From NCBI RefSeq assembly GCF_000337695.1, contig NZ_AOIA01000116.1:1-64000 (forward strand): DNA of 64,000 bases, given 5' to 3'. Shown here one piece after another: positions 46,458 through 55,038 of the stretch. Both the position numbers and the translations under genes were made by a program. Origin of the DNA: Natronococcus jeotgali DSM 18795 (GTDB lineage: Archaea > Halobacteriota > Halobacteria > Halobacteriales > Natrialbaceae). The notes beneath the pieces were generated by a model. The model was not told the origin of the DNA, did not search any database, and saw nothing but the letters and a program-made list of their open reading frames with translations. Positions within the stretch are counted from its first letter, which is position 1, and the number at the start of each line of letters is the position of its first letter.

Positions 46458-46737
46458 GGATCCCGCCTTCCTCGAGTGGACGGTCCGCGCGGCGCTGATC
46501 CTCGTCGCCGGGCTCTGCGTGCTCTGTAGCTACCGAGTCATCCGGGGGCCGACGACGCCGGATCGGGTCGTCGCGCTCGACGCCATCGCCACGAACGTCG
46601 TCGCGATCGCCGTCCTGTTCGCGCTCCAGACGGGCCGGGGGCTGTTCGTCACGGTGAGCCTGGTGCTCGCGATCATCGGCTTCATCGCGACCGTCGTCGT
46701 CGCGAAGTTCGTTACCGAGGGGGAGATCATCGAATGA
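46450..46737 (+). CDS. mnhF: Mrp antiporter subunit F
   Basis: The 95-aa product has three helices, the MnhF motif YRVIRGPTTPDRVVALDAIATNVVAIAVL and a short polar tail. It overlaps mnhE by 8 bp and mnhG by 4 bp (ATGA). Confidence 0.93.
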   Translation: MSEDPAFLEWTVRAALILVAGLCVLCSYRVIRGPTTPDRVVALDAIATNVVAIAVLFALQTGRGLFVTVSLVLAIIGFIATVVVAKFVTEGEIIE

Positions 46738-47090
46738 TCCGGGCGATCGCCGTCGCCGCGCTCGTGGTCGTCGGGGTCTTCTTCCTGACGGTGGGCACGA
46801 TCGGCCTGCTCCGGTTCCCGAACGTCTACAACCGAATGCACGCGACGAGCAAACCGACGACGCTCGGGACGGCCGCGATCTTCCTGGCCGGCTTCGTCCA
46901 GTTCGGTCCGGGCGCGGAGGGGCTCACCGCGCTCATCGGAATCGCCTTCCTGCTGTTGACCGTACCGACCGGCGCCCACATGATCGCCCGCGCCGCCCAG
47001 CGCAGCGGCGTCCCGTTCACGGGAAGCGTCGTCTGGCCCGAGCCGCCGTCGACGGACGAGTCGGCGGACGACGAGAACTCGGACGACTGA
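46734..47090 (+). CDS. mnhG: Mrp antiporter subunit G
   Basis: The 118-aa product has three helices with the MnhG motif GTIGLLRFPNVYNRMHATSKPTTLGT and ends in a very acidic tail. It closes the canonical A-B-C-D-E-F-G operon; all seven genes are in order with small overlaps, so one polycistronic message is expected. Confidence 0.93.
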   Translation: MIRAIAVAALVVVGVFFLTVGTIGLLRFPNVYNRMHATSKPTTLGTAAIFLAGFVQFGPGAEGLTALIGIAFLLLTVPTGAHMIARAAQRSGVPFTGSVVWPEPPSTDESADDENSDD

Positions 47091-47129
47091 CCGCGCACGA
47101 AACGGGCACTCGCCGCCCGAGCGCCTCGC

Positions 47130-47591
47130 TCACGGGTCCCGCTCGAGCTCTCGGTCGACGCCGCGATCTCGCCGCGCGCTCCCGCGACGCCAGCGCTCGG
47201 CGTCCTCGAGGGTCTCGGTTTCGAGCAGTCGGTCGAGTTTCCGCTCGAACTGGTCGTCGGTCAACTCGCCCGCCGCGTAGCGATCCCGGAGCGTCTCGAG
47301 GGCGTCCCGGCCGTCGGTCGGCGTCGAGGAGGCCGCGTCGGCGTCGGATTGTGCTTCCTCGGTCGAACTCGACGTGCTCCACCAGCCGTCCCACCACTCG
47401 CGTCGATCCGCCTCGTCGCCGAACAGCAGCGCCACCAGCGGAACGACGGCCACGTATCCGAACAGCAAGACCGGGAGCCAGAGGCCGTCGCCGCCCGGAA
47501 GGAACAGGAGCGCGAGCCAGAGTCCGGTGACTCCCATCGTCGCGACCTCCGTCGCGTTCTCGCGTAACCGGGTCCTCGGATCGTCGCTCAC
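47130..47591 (-). CDS. SHOCT-domain membrane protein
   Basis: The 153-aa product has two hydrophobic helices (about 20-60), a disordered linker and a C-terminal SHOCT-like segment (DALETLRDRYAAGELTDDQFERKLDRLLETE). GTG at 47589-47591 is the probable start; nine upstream residues are uncertain. SHOCT domains are short helical oligomerisation modules; role unknown. It lies 39 bp past mnhG, convergent with it. Confidence 0.75.
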   Translation of the reverse strand: MSDDPRTRLRENATEVATMGVTGLWLALLFLPGGDGLWLPVLLFGYVAVVPLVALLFGDEADRREWWDGWWSTSSSTEEAQSDADAASSTPTDGRDALETLRDRYAAGELTDDQFERKLDRLLETETLEDAERWRRGSARRDRGVDRELERDP

Positions 47592-47699
47592 GTGGACTCC
47601 TGCGTGCGGAACGGGCAAAGTACTTCCTGCCCGCTCGCCGACGGGCCGTAAACGAGCGTCGCCACTGGCCGGTTGTGCCGACGACGGAGAAGGGCGCGA

Positions 47700-49823
47700 T
47701 TACGCGAGCGTCTCGCCGAGGGCCTCGAGGGCGGCCTCCTGGACGGCGTCGCGCTCGCCGGGCAGGAACTCGACGTGGCCGTCCCGGCCGCCGACGACGT
47801 GAACGCCGCCGTTTGGCACGCGTTCGGCGATCGCACTCCCGAGGTCGCGGACGTCGACCCGTTCGGTCGTGCGAACGTGGAGTTCGTCGTCGCCGACGCC
47901 GAGCGTGGCGACCGACTCCTCGCGCTCGCGGCGGTGGAGCGCGTCGAGCAGCAGGATCGTCGTCGGGAAGTCGTAGCGGTGGGTGAACGCGTCGGTGTCG
48001 AGCACCGTCACGGTCAGCCCGTCGACCTCCCGAGTCGTGCGATTCTCGCGGGCGGTCTCGAGTTCTGTCTCGAGTTTGTCGCGGAACTGCTCGGAGACGT
48101 GGGCCGCGAGGTCGGCGTTGCCGTCGAACAGCAGGTCGGCGATGAGTTCGCGTTTGTCCTTGTAGCTCTGGTAGAACGCCTCGAGCGCGACGGCCTCGCG
48201 GCGCTCGGAGAGATCGGTCTCGTCGTAGCCGGCCTCGGCGGCGACCTCGAGGTACGTCTCGGGGGCGTCCTCCCAGTAGCTGACCGCCGGCAGGTGCTCG
48301 AGGTCGGCGCGGACGTCGTCGTTGACGTGGGCGGCGACGTTCGCCGCGAGGGCGGTCGAGGTCACGTCGGCGACGTCGGCGCCGGCCAGCGAGGGCGCGA
48401 CGGCGGCGGTCACCGCGTCGACGACCTCCTCGTCGGCGCGGCTGTCGTCGACGACCAGCGCCTCGGCGCCGTACAGCGAGAGCAGTTCGTAGCCGTCGAC
48501 GGACTCGACGGTCGAGCCGGCGCCGACGAGCACGACCAGCGGGAGCTGCTCGTCGTGGCGGTCGCGGGCCTCGAGCATGGAGGTGACGTCGTCGGTTGCG
48601 GCGTCCATGTCGTAGACCCGTCCCTCGAGCGGTCGGCGCTCGAAGTAGTGGTACTCGGCGTCCTCGCGGGTGTGTTTCTCGCGGATCAGCGGGAGCGCGG
48701 CGCGCTCGATAGCGGCGCCGGCGACGTAGCCGTCGGCGGTCGCGGCGTGGCGCACGACGACGGGACGGGCCTCCATGACCGCGCGGCGGATCGCCGTCGC
48801 GGCGTCGCCGATCTCGGCCTCGACGGCCGCGACCGCGTCGTGGTCGGCCAGCGGGGCGACGTCGGCCGGTCGGGCCTCGCGCTCGATCGCGGTCTCGAGG
48901 CGGTCGACGACGGTCTCGCGGGCCTCGTCCTCGAGGACCTCGAGGGTCTCGGTTTCGACCTGCAGGTCGCCGTGGTGGCGCTCGATCTCGCCCTCGAGGG
49001 CGACGACGTCCTCGACGTCGACGTCGGGGTAGGCCCGGACGCCGGCCTCCTCGAAGGCCGCGCACTCGACGGTGGCGGTCTCGTCGCGCAGTTCGAAGAC
49101 CGTCGGACCGGAGGTCTGGCGGACGCCGGTGATCTCGCCCTCGAGACGCACGACGCTGCCGACCTGGTTGCCGATCGAGTCGATCGTCGTGCGCTTGAGC
49201 GCGGGCTCGGCCTCGGGTTCGGCGTCGGCGGCGTCGTCGGTCGCCGGGGTCGACACCGCGGTTTCCGCGGCGACGGAACCGCTCTCGGCCGCGACCGTAT
49301 CGGCGCCGCCCGTCGACGGGCTCGACTCGTCGCTCGGGCCGGTATCGTCGGCGCTCGCGGCGGTCTCGGGCGCAGGTTCGGGCTCGGCGTCGGAGTCGTC
49401 GGCCGAATCGTCGTCGGAATCGTCGTCGCCGTCGTCCTCGAGCTCCTCGGGGAGGAACTCGTCGTCGGCCGTCTCGATCAGGTGGCCGCGGAACTCCCGT
49501 TCGCGCTGGCGGATCGACCAGCCCAGATCGACGTTGCCGTTGTCCCGAACGTCGAGCACCTGGACGAACACCTCGTCGCCGGGCTCCCAGTCGAGGCTCT
49601 CGAGTCGCTTGTCCAGTTCGCTTCTGTGCAACAGACCGGTTACGTGGTCGCCGATATCGACGAACACGCCGAAATCGGCGTAGCCGTCGACGGTGCCCCG
49701 GTAGTAGCGACCGGGGGTGAGCTGCGAGGGCGCGGTGCCGCGGAACTCGAAGACCGCGTCCTCCTCGTGACTCTGGCAGATCTCGCCGTCGACAGACGTG
49801 CCGCAGATGATACAGTTACCCAT
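47700..49823 (-). CDS. DHH-family protein with zinc finger, S1 and OB domains; degenerate motifs
   Basis: The 707-aa product has an N-terminal CxxC...CxxH zinc finger (C4, C7, C16, H19), an S1 RNA-binding domain (about 35-108), an acidic disordered linker (118-210), an OB fold (215-300) and a C-terminal RecJ/DHH-like module (about 340-705). The usual DHH metal motifs are changed: HxDADG appears as HAATADG (359-365) and the DHH triad as [10 protein letters not shown] (457-466). It may be a Cdc45/GAN-like nonhydrolytic relative instead of an active nuclease. Confidence 0.8.
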   Translation of the reverse strand: MGNCIICGTSVDGEICQSHEEDAVFEFRGTAPSQLTPGRYYRGTVDGYADFGVFVDIGDHVTGLLHRSELDKRLESLDWEPGDEVFVQVLDVRDNGNVDLGWSIRQREREFRGHLIETADDEFLPEELEDDGDDDSDDDSADDSDAEPEPAPETAASADDTGPSDESSPSTGGADTVAAESGSVAAETAVSTPATDDAADAEPEAEPALKRTTIDSIGNQVGSVVRLEGEITGVRQTSGPTVFELRDETATVECAAFEEAGVRAYPDVDVEDVVALEGEIERHHGDLQVETETLEVLEDEARETVVDRLETAIEREARPADVAPLADHDAVAAVEAEIGDAATAIRRAVMEARPVVVRHAATADGYVAGAAIERAALPLIREKHTREDAEYHYFERRPLEGRVYDMDAATDDVTSMLEARDRHDEQLPLVVLVGAGSTVESVDGYELLSLYGAEALVVDDSRADEEVVDAVTAAVAPSLAGADVADVTSTALAANVAAHVNDDVRADLEHLPAVSYWEDAPETYLEVAAEAGYDETDLSERREAVALEAFYQSYKDKRELIADLLFDGNADLAAHVSEQFRDKLETELETARENRTTREVDGLTVTVLDTDAFTHRYDFPTTILLLDALHRREREESVATLGVGDDELHVRTTERVDVRDLGSAIAERVPNGGVHVVGGRDGHVEFLPGERDAVQEAALEALGETLA

Positions 49824-49924
49824 CTACACGAACCAAGCAGTTTCGCCCTAAAACGGTTGTCGGAATGCGATCGGGGCGGCACCGACCGATTCGTCGGCCG
49901 AACCCGCTCCGGATCGACCGTCGC

Positions 49925-50188
49925 TCACTCGAAGACCGGGGAATCGTCCTCGAGAGCCTCGACGTCCTCGACGATCTTCCGGACGTCCTCGGGAAACAGC
50001 GACACCTGCACCTCGTTGCCGTCCTCGTCCTCGAAGACCAGCTTGACCCGCTTGTCGCCGAACTCGCGGGCCTCGGCCTCCTCGACGTCGAACAGCTTGA
50101 CCGTCGCGGACTTGTTCGTCGGACCGACGTTCTTGATCGATCCCTCGTTCAGTTCGACCATGAACTCCTCGAGCGAAAGCGAGAGCAT
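49925..50188 (-). CDS. Small acidic conserved protein
   Basis: The 87-aa product, [20 protein letters not shown]..., is very acidic, soluble and mostly beta-strand followed by helix ([18 protein letters not shown]). It has no cysteine or membrane segment. The ATG at 50186-50188 is preferred because sequence upstream has no bias. No family is recognised. Confidence 0.6.
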   Translation of the reverse strand: MLSLSLEEFMVELNEGSIKNVGPTNKSATVKLFDVEEAEAREFGDKRVKLVFEDEDGNEVQVSLFPEDVRKIVEDVEALEDDSPVFE

Positions 50189-50339
50189 ACTCGCCGTAGG
50201 AACCCCGGACAAAAAACGCCACGGCATCGGACCGCGGGTTGCCGGTTCGCCGACGCGCCGTCGCCGCCCGCAGTCGCGGACTCCACGGCAGCTCCTGCGA
50301 CCAGCTTTAAGACGATCTCCGCCCAACCGTTGGCCTGCT

Positions 50340-51068
50340 ATGGAACTCACCTGGCACGGCCACTCGACGTGGCGCGTCACCGTCGGCGACACCGACCTGC
50401 TGATCGACCCGTTCTTCGACAACCCGAAGACGGACCTCGAGCCCGCCGAGGTCGACGACCCCGACTACGTACTGCTCACCCACGGCCACGCCGACCACAT
50501 CGCCGACGCGGGCGAGTTCAGCGACGCGACGCTGGTTGCGACCCCCGAGCTCGTCTCCTACTGCGAGGAGGAGTTCGGTTTCGAGGACGCCGTCGGCGGG
50601 ATGGGGATGAACCTCGGCGGCACCGTCGAGTGTGACGACGCGTTCGTCACGATGGTTCGAGCCGACCACACCAACGGGATCATGACCGAGTACGACGTCG
50701 ACGCGGGGATGCCCGCCGGCTTCGTGATCTCCGATACGAAGCCGACGCAAGTGTCGGACGAGGAGTCGACGGCGTTCTACCACGCCGGCGACACCTCGTT
50801 GATGACCGAGATGCGCGAGGTGATCGGTCCGTACCTCGAGCCCGACGCCGCCGCGGTGCCGATGGGCGACCACTTCACGATGGGGCCCTGGCAGGCCGCC
50901 GTCGCCGTCGACTGGCTCGACGTCGATCACGCGTTCCCCCAGCACTACGACACGTTCCCGCCGATCGAGCAGGACCCCGAGGAGTTCGAGAGCGAGGTCG
51001 CCGCCGCGGGCAGCGACGCCGAGGTCCACGTCCCCGAGGCCGACGAGCCGTTCGAACTCGAGAGCTGA
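50340..51068 (+). CDS. Metallo-beta-lactamase-fold metal-dependent hydrolase (UPF0173-like)
   Basis: The 242-aa product has the MBL-fold metal motifs: HGHADHIAD (HxHxDH), a second ligand in [18 protein letters not shown] and a final His in [13 protein letters not shown]. Length and motif order fit the UPF0173/L-ascorbate-6-P lactonase-like group. Substrate is unknown. A cttta TATA-like block lies about 33 bp upstream of the ATG at 50340. Confidence 0.9.
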   Translation: MELTWHGHSTWRVTVGDTDLLIDPFFDNPKTDLEPAEVDDPDYVLLTHGHADHIADAGEFSDATLVATPELVSYCEEEFGFEDAVGGMGMNLGGTVECDDAFVTMVRADHTNGIMTEYDVDAGMPAGFVISDTKPTQVSDEESTAFYHAGDTSLMTEMREVIGPYLEPDAAAVPMGDHFTMGPWQAAVAVDWLDVDHAFPQHYDTFPPIEQDPEEFESEVAAAGSDAEVHVPEADEPFELES

Positions 51069-51185
51069 GCCGAGACGGCCGCCACACCTCGCTCGAGCGT
51101 GAACGACCGCGTTCGTTCCTCGAACCGGACGATGTTGACGGCGAGAACAACGTTTACGACTCCCGCTGTGGTTGTTTCCACTGCG

Positions 51186-51581
51186 ATGTCGAAACAAGTC
51201 ACCACCGTCTCCGAGGAGGGGTTCAGCGCGACGAACGAGATCGGCGAGTTCGAGACGACGATCGACGCCGAGGGCGAAGAGGCGCCGGACACCCTCGAGA
51301 GCCTGCTGGCGGCGTACGCGTCCTGCTACGTGCCCGCGCTTCGCGTCGGGGGTCAGCAGCGCGACGCCGGCGACCTCGGTCGGATCGAGATCGAGTCGAC
51401 GGGCGAGCTCAACGACGACGACAAGCTCGAGTCGGTCCACTTCGACATCCGCGTCGAGGCCGACGTCGACGACGATACCGGCCAGGAGGTCATCGACCGG
51501 GCGTTCGAGCTCTGTAAGGTCCACGACGCCCTGAAGGACAGCCTTCACGCCGACACCGACTTCGAGGGCGGCGCCTTCTAG
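51186..51581 (+). CDS. OsmC-family protein
   Basis: The 131-aa product is a short OsmC/Ohr-like domain with the two conserved cysteines, in ASCYVPALR (about residue 47) and LCKVHDAL near the C-terminus. OsmC proteins reduce organic hydroperoxides with these cysteines. The ATG at 51186 is chosen, with a TATA-like ttta about 33 bp upstream. Confidence 0.85.
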   Translation: MSKQVTTVSEEGFSATNEIGEFETTIDAEGEEAPDTLESLLAAYASCYVPALRVGGQQRDAGDLGRIEIESTGELNDDDKLESVHFDIRVEADVDDDTGQEVIDRAFELCKVHDALKDSLHADTDFEGGAF

Positions 51582-51593
51582 CGTCGAGACCGG

Positions 51594-51598
51594 TTTTT
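51594..51598 (+). terminator. Poly-T terminator after the osmC-like gene
   Basis: A T5 tract lies 13 bp after the TAG stop and fits an archaeal oligo-T terminator. Confidence 0.4.
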
Positions 51599-51724
51599 CG
51601 TCGACGTCACGGGCGGAATCGGTCGTCGATACCTCCGCGAGCGGGCCGTCCGACTGCGGTACGGCAGAACCGATCGCCGGTCGCGTCGCTGTTCGAAGCG
51701 AGCGGAAAGGGAAGGAAGCCGCAG

Positions 51725-51885
51725 AACGGAAGCGGGTCTGACCCCCCTGATCACGGTGACTGTCTTGGGGTGAACGGAAGCGGGGTCGAACCCTCCACGT
51801 CGAAGGTGATCTCCGGGGACGGAAGCGGGGTAGACTTCCTGATTCGAAGATGGGGCCTTCGATGCACGGCAGCGGGCTACGGATG
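51725..51885 (+). repeat. Four direct repeats of about 47 bp in the 5' region of the gamma-carbonic anhydrase
   Basis: The block CGGAAGCGGG starts at 51727, 51775 and 51820, and a CGGCAGCGGG variant starts at 51867, giving periods of 48, 45 and 47 bp. The first two copies are preceded by AA. A second conserved block (cgaaGGTGA/ATG then GGGG) falls within each interval. The whole gap 51582-52047 (466 bp) holds this array, a terminator and a promoter but no gene. It may be a protein-binding array. Confidence 0.7.
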
Positions 51886-51963
51886 TATTTCGGTACGTCC
51901 GACCGCTGCCTACTTCTCCGTAGTGGGGATACCGCATTAGAGGTACCGCCAACATACATTGGT

Positions 51964-51970
51964 ATTTATA
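51964..51970 (+). promoter_or_regulatory. TATA element for the gamma-carbonic anhydrase
   Basis: atttata lies about 80 bp before the ATG at 52048 and follows the repeat array, placing the array in an upstream-activator position. Transcription would start about 27 bp downstream, giving a leader of roughly 50 nt. Confidence 0.45.
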
Positions 51971-52047
51971 CGATCGACGACGAGAAACGGGCCGCGGTCG
52001 GTCCAATCGACGGTAGATTCAAGCCCCGATCGCGAGAGGTAGTCGCC

Positions 52048-52548
52048 ATGCTACGCTCGTTCGAAGGCACGGAACCGCGGGTCGCCGACTCGGCCCGCGT
52101 CGACGAGAGCGCGGTCGTCATCGGCGACGTCGTCGTCGAGGCCGACGCCAGCGTCTGGCCGAACGTCACCCTTCGGGGCGATCACGGTCGGATCGTCGTC
52201 GGCGAGGGCGCGAACGTCCAGGACAACGCCGTCCTCCACGAGGACGCCGAACTCGAAGCCTACGCCACCGTCGGTCACAGCGCGATCGTCCACGACGCGA
52301 CCGTCGGCGAGCGCGCCCTAATCGGAATGAACGCCGTCGTCCTCGACGGCGCCCGGATCGGGGAGGGTGCCGTGGTCGCGGCCGGGAGCGTCGTCACGGA
52401 GGGCACCGTGGTCGAACCCTCGACGCTCGTCGCCGGGGCGCCCGCGGAACCGAAAACCGAGGTCGACGACCCCCACCTCGAGAAGACGGCCGACCGGTAC
52501 GTCGAGCTCGCGACCCGCCACGCCGAGGGCTCGGAGCGGCTGGACTGA
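52048..52548 (+). CDS. Gamma-carbonic anhydrase-like protein
   Basis: The 166-aa product is a left-handed beta-helix trimeric hexapeptide protein. The repeats carry PNVTLRGDHGRIVVGEGANVQDNAVLH and TVGHSAIVHDATVGERALIGMNAVV, with the His residues at the zinc sites in HGR, VLH and HSAIVH conserved as in gamma-CA/PaaY. It may hydrate CO2. The ATG at 52048 removes a 66-residue upstream frame that has no bias. Confidence 0.85.
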   Translation: MLRSFEGTEPRVADSARVDESAVVIGDVVVEADASVWPNVTLRGDHGRIVVGEGANVQDNAVLHEDAELEAYATVGHSAIVHDATVGERALIGMNAVVLDGARIGEGAVVAAGSVVTEGTVVEPSTLVAGAPAEPKTEVDDPHLEKTADRYVELATRHAEGSERLD

Positions 52549-52624
52549 CTCGGCGCCCGCAGCCCCTCGAGGAGCGACGCCCGACGGGGAAACGCTGATA
52601 CGCGCACCCGCGCAATCGACGGCC

Positions 52625-53086
52625 ATGAGCGACACCTCGTGGACGGACCGGATCGTCGGCGAACGGATGACCGTCGATCAGGAGTTCTCACAGCGCGTCC
52701 AGGACTCGCGGTTCTCGAGCCAGCAGTGGAGCCTGATCATGACGGCCACGGAGTTCGAGATCGAGGACGCCGACGACCCCGACCGGGCCCGGATCGTCGC
52801 CGACACCGAGAAGGTCGACCAGATCATCCCCGAACTCGAGAACGTCGACCGGCAGATGGGCGCGATGGGCGGCCAGGGCGGCGGTGGCGGCCCCACGAGC
52901 TCGTCGGGCGGCGTCCTCGATTCGATCCTCGGCGCGCTCGGACTCGGCGGGGACGGCGGCGACGACCGGGAGGAGAAGCTCCGGGCGGCCGAACAGCTCA
53001 CCCAGGAGTACGCCCAGGAGCTTCAGACGCAACTCGAGTCGAAGGGGCGGTGGGACTCGGTCCGCCGGGCTGCGGCCGACGGCTGA
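52625..53086 (+). CDS. DUF5799-like haloarchaeal protein
   Basis: The 153-aa product has a compact N-terminal region beginning MSDTSWTDRIVGERMTVDQEF and QQWSLIMTATEFEIED, a flexible Gly-rich middle (GGQGGGGGPTSSSGG) and a helical, charged C-terminus. It resembles the haloarchaeal DUF5799 family from memory of its sequence pattern; I cannot verify the match. Function unknown. Confidence 0.7.
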   Translation: MSDTSWTDRIVGERMTVDQEFSQRVQDSRFSSQQWSLIMTATEFEIEDADDPDRARIVADTEKVDQIIPELENVDRQMGAMGGQGGGGGPTSSSGGVLDSILGALGLGGDGGDDREEKLRAAEQLTQEYAQELQTQLESKGRWDSVRRAAADG

Positions 53087-53089
53087 CCG

Positions 53090-53230
53090 TTAGCCCGCGT
53101 GAAAGAGCGTGAGCTCGCTCGTCTCGTAGATGTTGATCAGCTCGGTGACGAGCTCGTCGTAGGACTCGTCCTCGACGCGTAGCCCGTCCAGCCGTTCGAT
53201 CGTCTCCGCCTCGAGTTCGACGGGAGGCAT
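53090..53230 (-). CDS. Small 46-aa acidic protein, possible antitoxin-like
   Basis: The product, MPPVELEAETIERLDGLRVEDESYDEL..., has a short strand then two helices, as in ribbon-helix-helix or VapB-like proteins common in haloarchaea. The ATG at 53228-53230 is chosen. It converges with the previous gene with 3 bp between stops and has no toxin partner beside it. Confidence 0.6.
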   Translation of the reverse strand: MPPVELEAETIERLDGLRVEDESYDELVTELINIYETSELTLFHAG

Positions 53231-53337
53231 ACCTCCCGGTTCGTCACCGAGGGCCAAAAGCATCGCGGGTGTCGGTACCACACCGCTCGGCCCGACGAGT
53301 CACAGCACCTTTAGGTACGCCCCCCGTCGGTCGGAGT

Positions 53338-53628
53338 ATGACCGACGACGTCGACACGATCACGCTCACGATTTCGACCGACGACGGCGCGACCGACGAG
53401 GTGGCGCTCCCCGCCGGACTCGTCGACCTCCTCGCGGAAGGCGACCAGGACTCGGCCGAGACCGTCGGCGACATCGCCCTGCTGTCGTTCGCCAGCCGCG
53501 CCCACCACTTCGTCCACCACGGCGAGGGGACGGATCCGGAACTCGAGGCCCAGGAGGAACGGATCATGGAGCTGTTCGAGGAGCGGTTCGGACAGACCTT
53601 CGCCGAGGCAACCGGACACCAGCACTGA
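53338..53628 (+). CDS. Small hypothetical acidic protein
   Basis: The 96-aa product is acidic with two short beta strands (TITLTISTDDG) and a helical C-terminal half containing several His (RAHHFVHHGEG, TGHQH). The His cluster could bind a metal. A ctttagg TATA-like block lies about 27 bp upstream of the ATG at 53338. No family is assigned. Confidence 0.6.
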   Translation: MTDDVDTITLTISTDDGATDEVALPAGLVDLLAEGDQDSAETVGDIALLSFASRAHHFVHHGEGTDPELEAQEERIMELFEERFGQTFAEATGHQH

Positions 53629-53651
53629 CCGTCGGGACCGTTCCGTTCTCG

Positions 53652-53669
53652 CGTCGGCGATCGCCGACG
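53652..53669. repeat. Perfect 18-bp palindrome between genes
   Basis: cgtcggcga meets its complement tcgccgacg at 53660/53661. It lies between the stop of the previous gene and the bioY operator, so it could terminate the upstream message or extend the regulatory site. Confidence 0.8.
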
Positions 53670-53672
53670 TCC

Positions 53673-53702
53673 CGTAAACCGAAGTTTTAATCACAGTTTA
53701 CG
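53673..53702. promoter_or_regulatory. BirA-type operator overlapping the bioY promoter
   Basis: CGTAAAC (53673-53679) and GTTTACG (53696-53702) are inverted and separated by 16 bp; in the GTAAACC-N14-AGTTTAC reading they match the conserved BirA half-sites (GTAAACC ... GGTTTAC) with one mismatch. The spacer contains the TATA-like gttttaa at 53684-53690, about 29 bp before the bioY ATG, so a bound repressor would block TFB/TBP. Confidence 0.8.
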
Positions 53703-53715
53703 TGCGTCGTGACGT

Positions 53716-54303
53716 ATGGCAACCGAACGAAGCGACGTCGACCTCGTCGACGCCGGCGTCGTCGGCGCGTTCGCCCGCGCGGCGCTGCTGGCGACGCTGC
53801 TGGGGGCGGCGGCGCCGATCGCGATCCCGATCCCGTTCTCGCCGGCGCCGATCACGCTGCAGGTCCTGTTCGTCTTTCTGGCGGGGCTGTTACTCGGTCC
53901 CGTCTGGGGGCCCGCCTCGATACTACTCTATCTCGCCGCCGGCGGGATCGGACTCCCGGTGTTCGCCGGGATGAGCGGCGGGCTCGGCGTCCTCGTCGCC
54001 GAGTCAGCCGGCTACCTCTGGTCGTACCCCATAGCTGCGGGCCTGATCGGGCTGCTCGTCCACCGCGGCACCGACCTGCGCGATCCCGCCGCGGTCTCGA
54101 CGGCGGTTGTCGTCGCCGCGCTCGTCGCCGCGACGGCGCTGATCTACGCGATGGGCGTCGGCTACATGGCCTGGCTGCTCGAGCTCGAGCTCTGGGAGGC
54201 GGTTACCGTCGGCGCCTTGCCGTTCGTTCCCGGGGAGGTGCTGAAGATCGCCGCCGCGGTCGCGATCGTCGAGAGCGGTCGAATCGACACGCTCGACGCC
54301 TGA
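53716..54303 (+). CDS. bioY: Biotin transporter BioY (ECF S component)
   Basis: The 195-aa product has six hydrophobic helices and BioY hallmarks such as APITLQVLFVFLAGLLLGPVWG, YLAAGGIGLPVFAGMSGGLG and AVTVGALPFVPGEVLKIAAA. It binds biotin in the membrane. It opens the bioY-bioM-bioN operon preceded by a BirA-like operator. Confidence 0.94.
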   Translation: MATERSDVDLVDAGVVGAFARAALLATLLGAAAPIAIPIPFSPAPITLQVLFVFLAGLLLGPVWGPASILLYLAAGGIGLPVFAGMSGGLGVLVAESAGYLWSYPIAAGLIGLLVHRGTDLRDPAAVSTAVVVAALVAATALIYAMGVGYMAWLLELELWEAVTVGALPFVPGEVLKIAAAVAIVESGRIDTLDA

Positions 54304-54309
54304 TCCCTC

Positions 54310-55038
54310 ATGATCGAGTTCCGTTCCGTCACCTTCGGCTTCGCGGACGTCCCGATCCTCGAGGGCGTCTCCCGATCGATCCACGACGGGCAGTTCGTCG
54401 TCCTCGCGGGGGCTAACGGCAGCGGGAAGACGACCCTGCTGCGACACTGCAACGGCCTCCTGACGCCCGACGATGGATCGGTGCTGGTCGACGGCGTCGA
54501 CGTCGCAGCGGATCCGATCGCCGCGCGCACGAGCGTCGGGATGGTCTTCCAGCACCCCCGCGACCAGTTCGTCGCCGCGACCGTCGGCGACGACGTCGCC
54601 TTCGGCCCGGAGAACCTCGGCCTCGAGCGCGCCGAGATCGACCGCCGCGTCGCGGCGGCCCTCGAGGCGGTGAACCTGCGAGGACGCGCCGACGAACGGA
54701 TCGAGACGCTCTCGGGCGGCGAGCAGTCCCGGGTCGCCATCGCGGGTGCGCTCGCGATGGAGCCGACCCACCTGGTGCTCGACGAACCCTTCACCGGACT
54801 GGACGAGCCCGCGCGCCGATCCGTGCTCGACCGACTCGAGGCGCTGGCCGCCGACGGCACCGGAGTGTTGCTCGCGACCCACGACCTCCGGGACGTTCTC
54901 GGGCTCGCCGACCGCGTGCTCGCGATGACCGACGGCCGCATCGTCGTCGACGACCCGCCCGCTCGCGCCGCCGACTCCCTCGAGGGACTCCCCGTTCGGG
55001 TGCCGCGAGCGCGCGGGCGGCCCGACAGCCGATGCTGA
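54310..55038 (+). CDS. bioM: Biotin transport ATP-binding protein (BioM/EcfA)
   Basis: The 242-aa ABC ATPase has Walker A GANGSGKTT, the ABC signature LSGGEQSR, Walker B HLVLDEPFTGLD and the switch His in LATHDL. It energises BioY through BioN. It starts 6 bp after bioY and its stop overlaps bioN by 7 bp. Confidence 0.93.
   Translation: MIEFRSVTFGFADVPILEGVSRSIHDGQFVVLAGANGSGKTTLLRHCNGLLTPDDGSVLVDGVDVAADPIAARTSVGMVFQHPRDQFVAATVGDDVAFGPENLGLERAEIDRRVAAALEAVNLRGRADERIETLSGGEQSRVAIAGALAMEPTHLVLDEPFTGLDEPARRSVLDRLEALAADGTGVLLATHDLRDVLGLADRVLAMTDGRIVVDDPPARAADSLEGLPVRVPRARGRPDSRC

Noticed and set aside
51725-51885. A CRISPR array
   Set aside because: The conserved core is only about 10-14 nt, the last copy is degenerate, the unit is partly conserved in the supposed spacer, and no cas gene is near.
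53090-53230. A toxin-antitoxin pair
   Set aside because: The small protein resembles antitoxins in shape, but neither neighbour is toxin-like.
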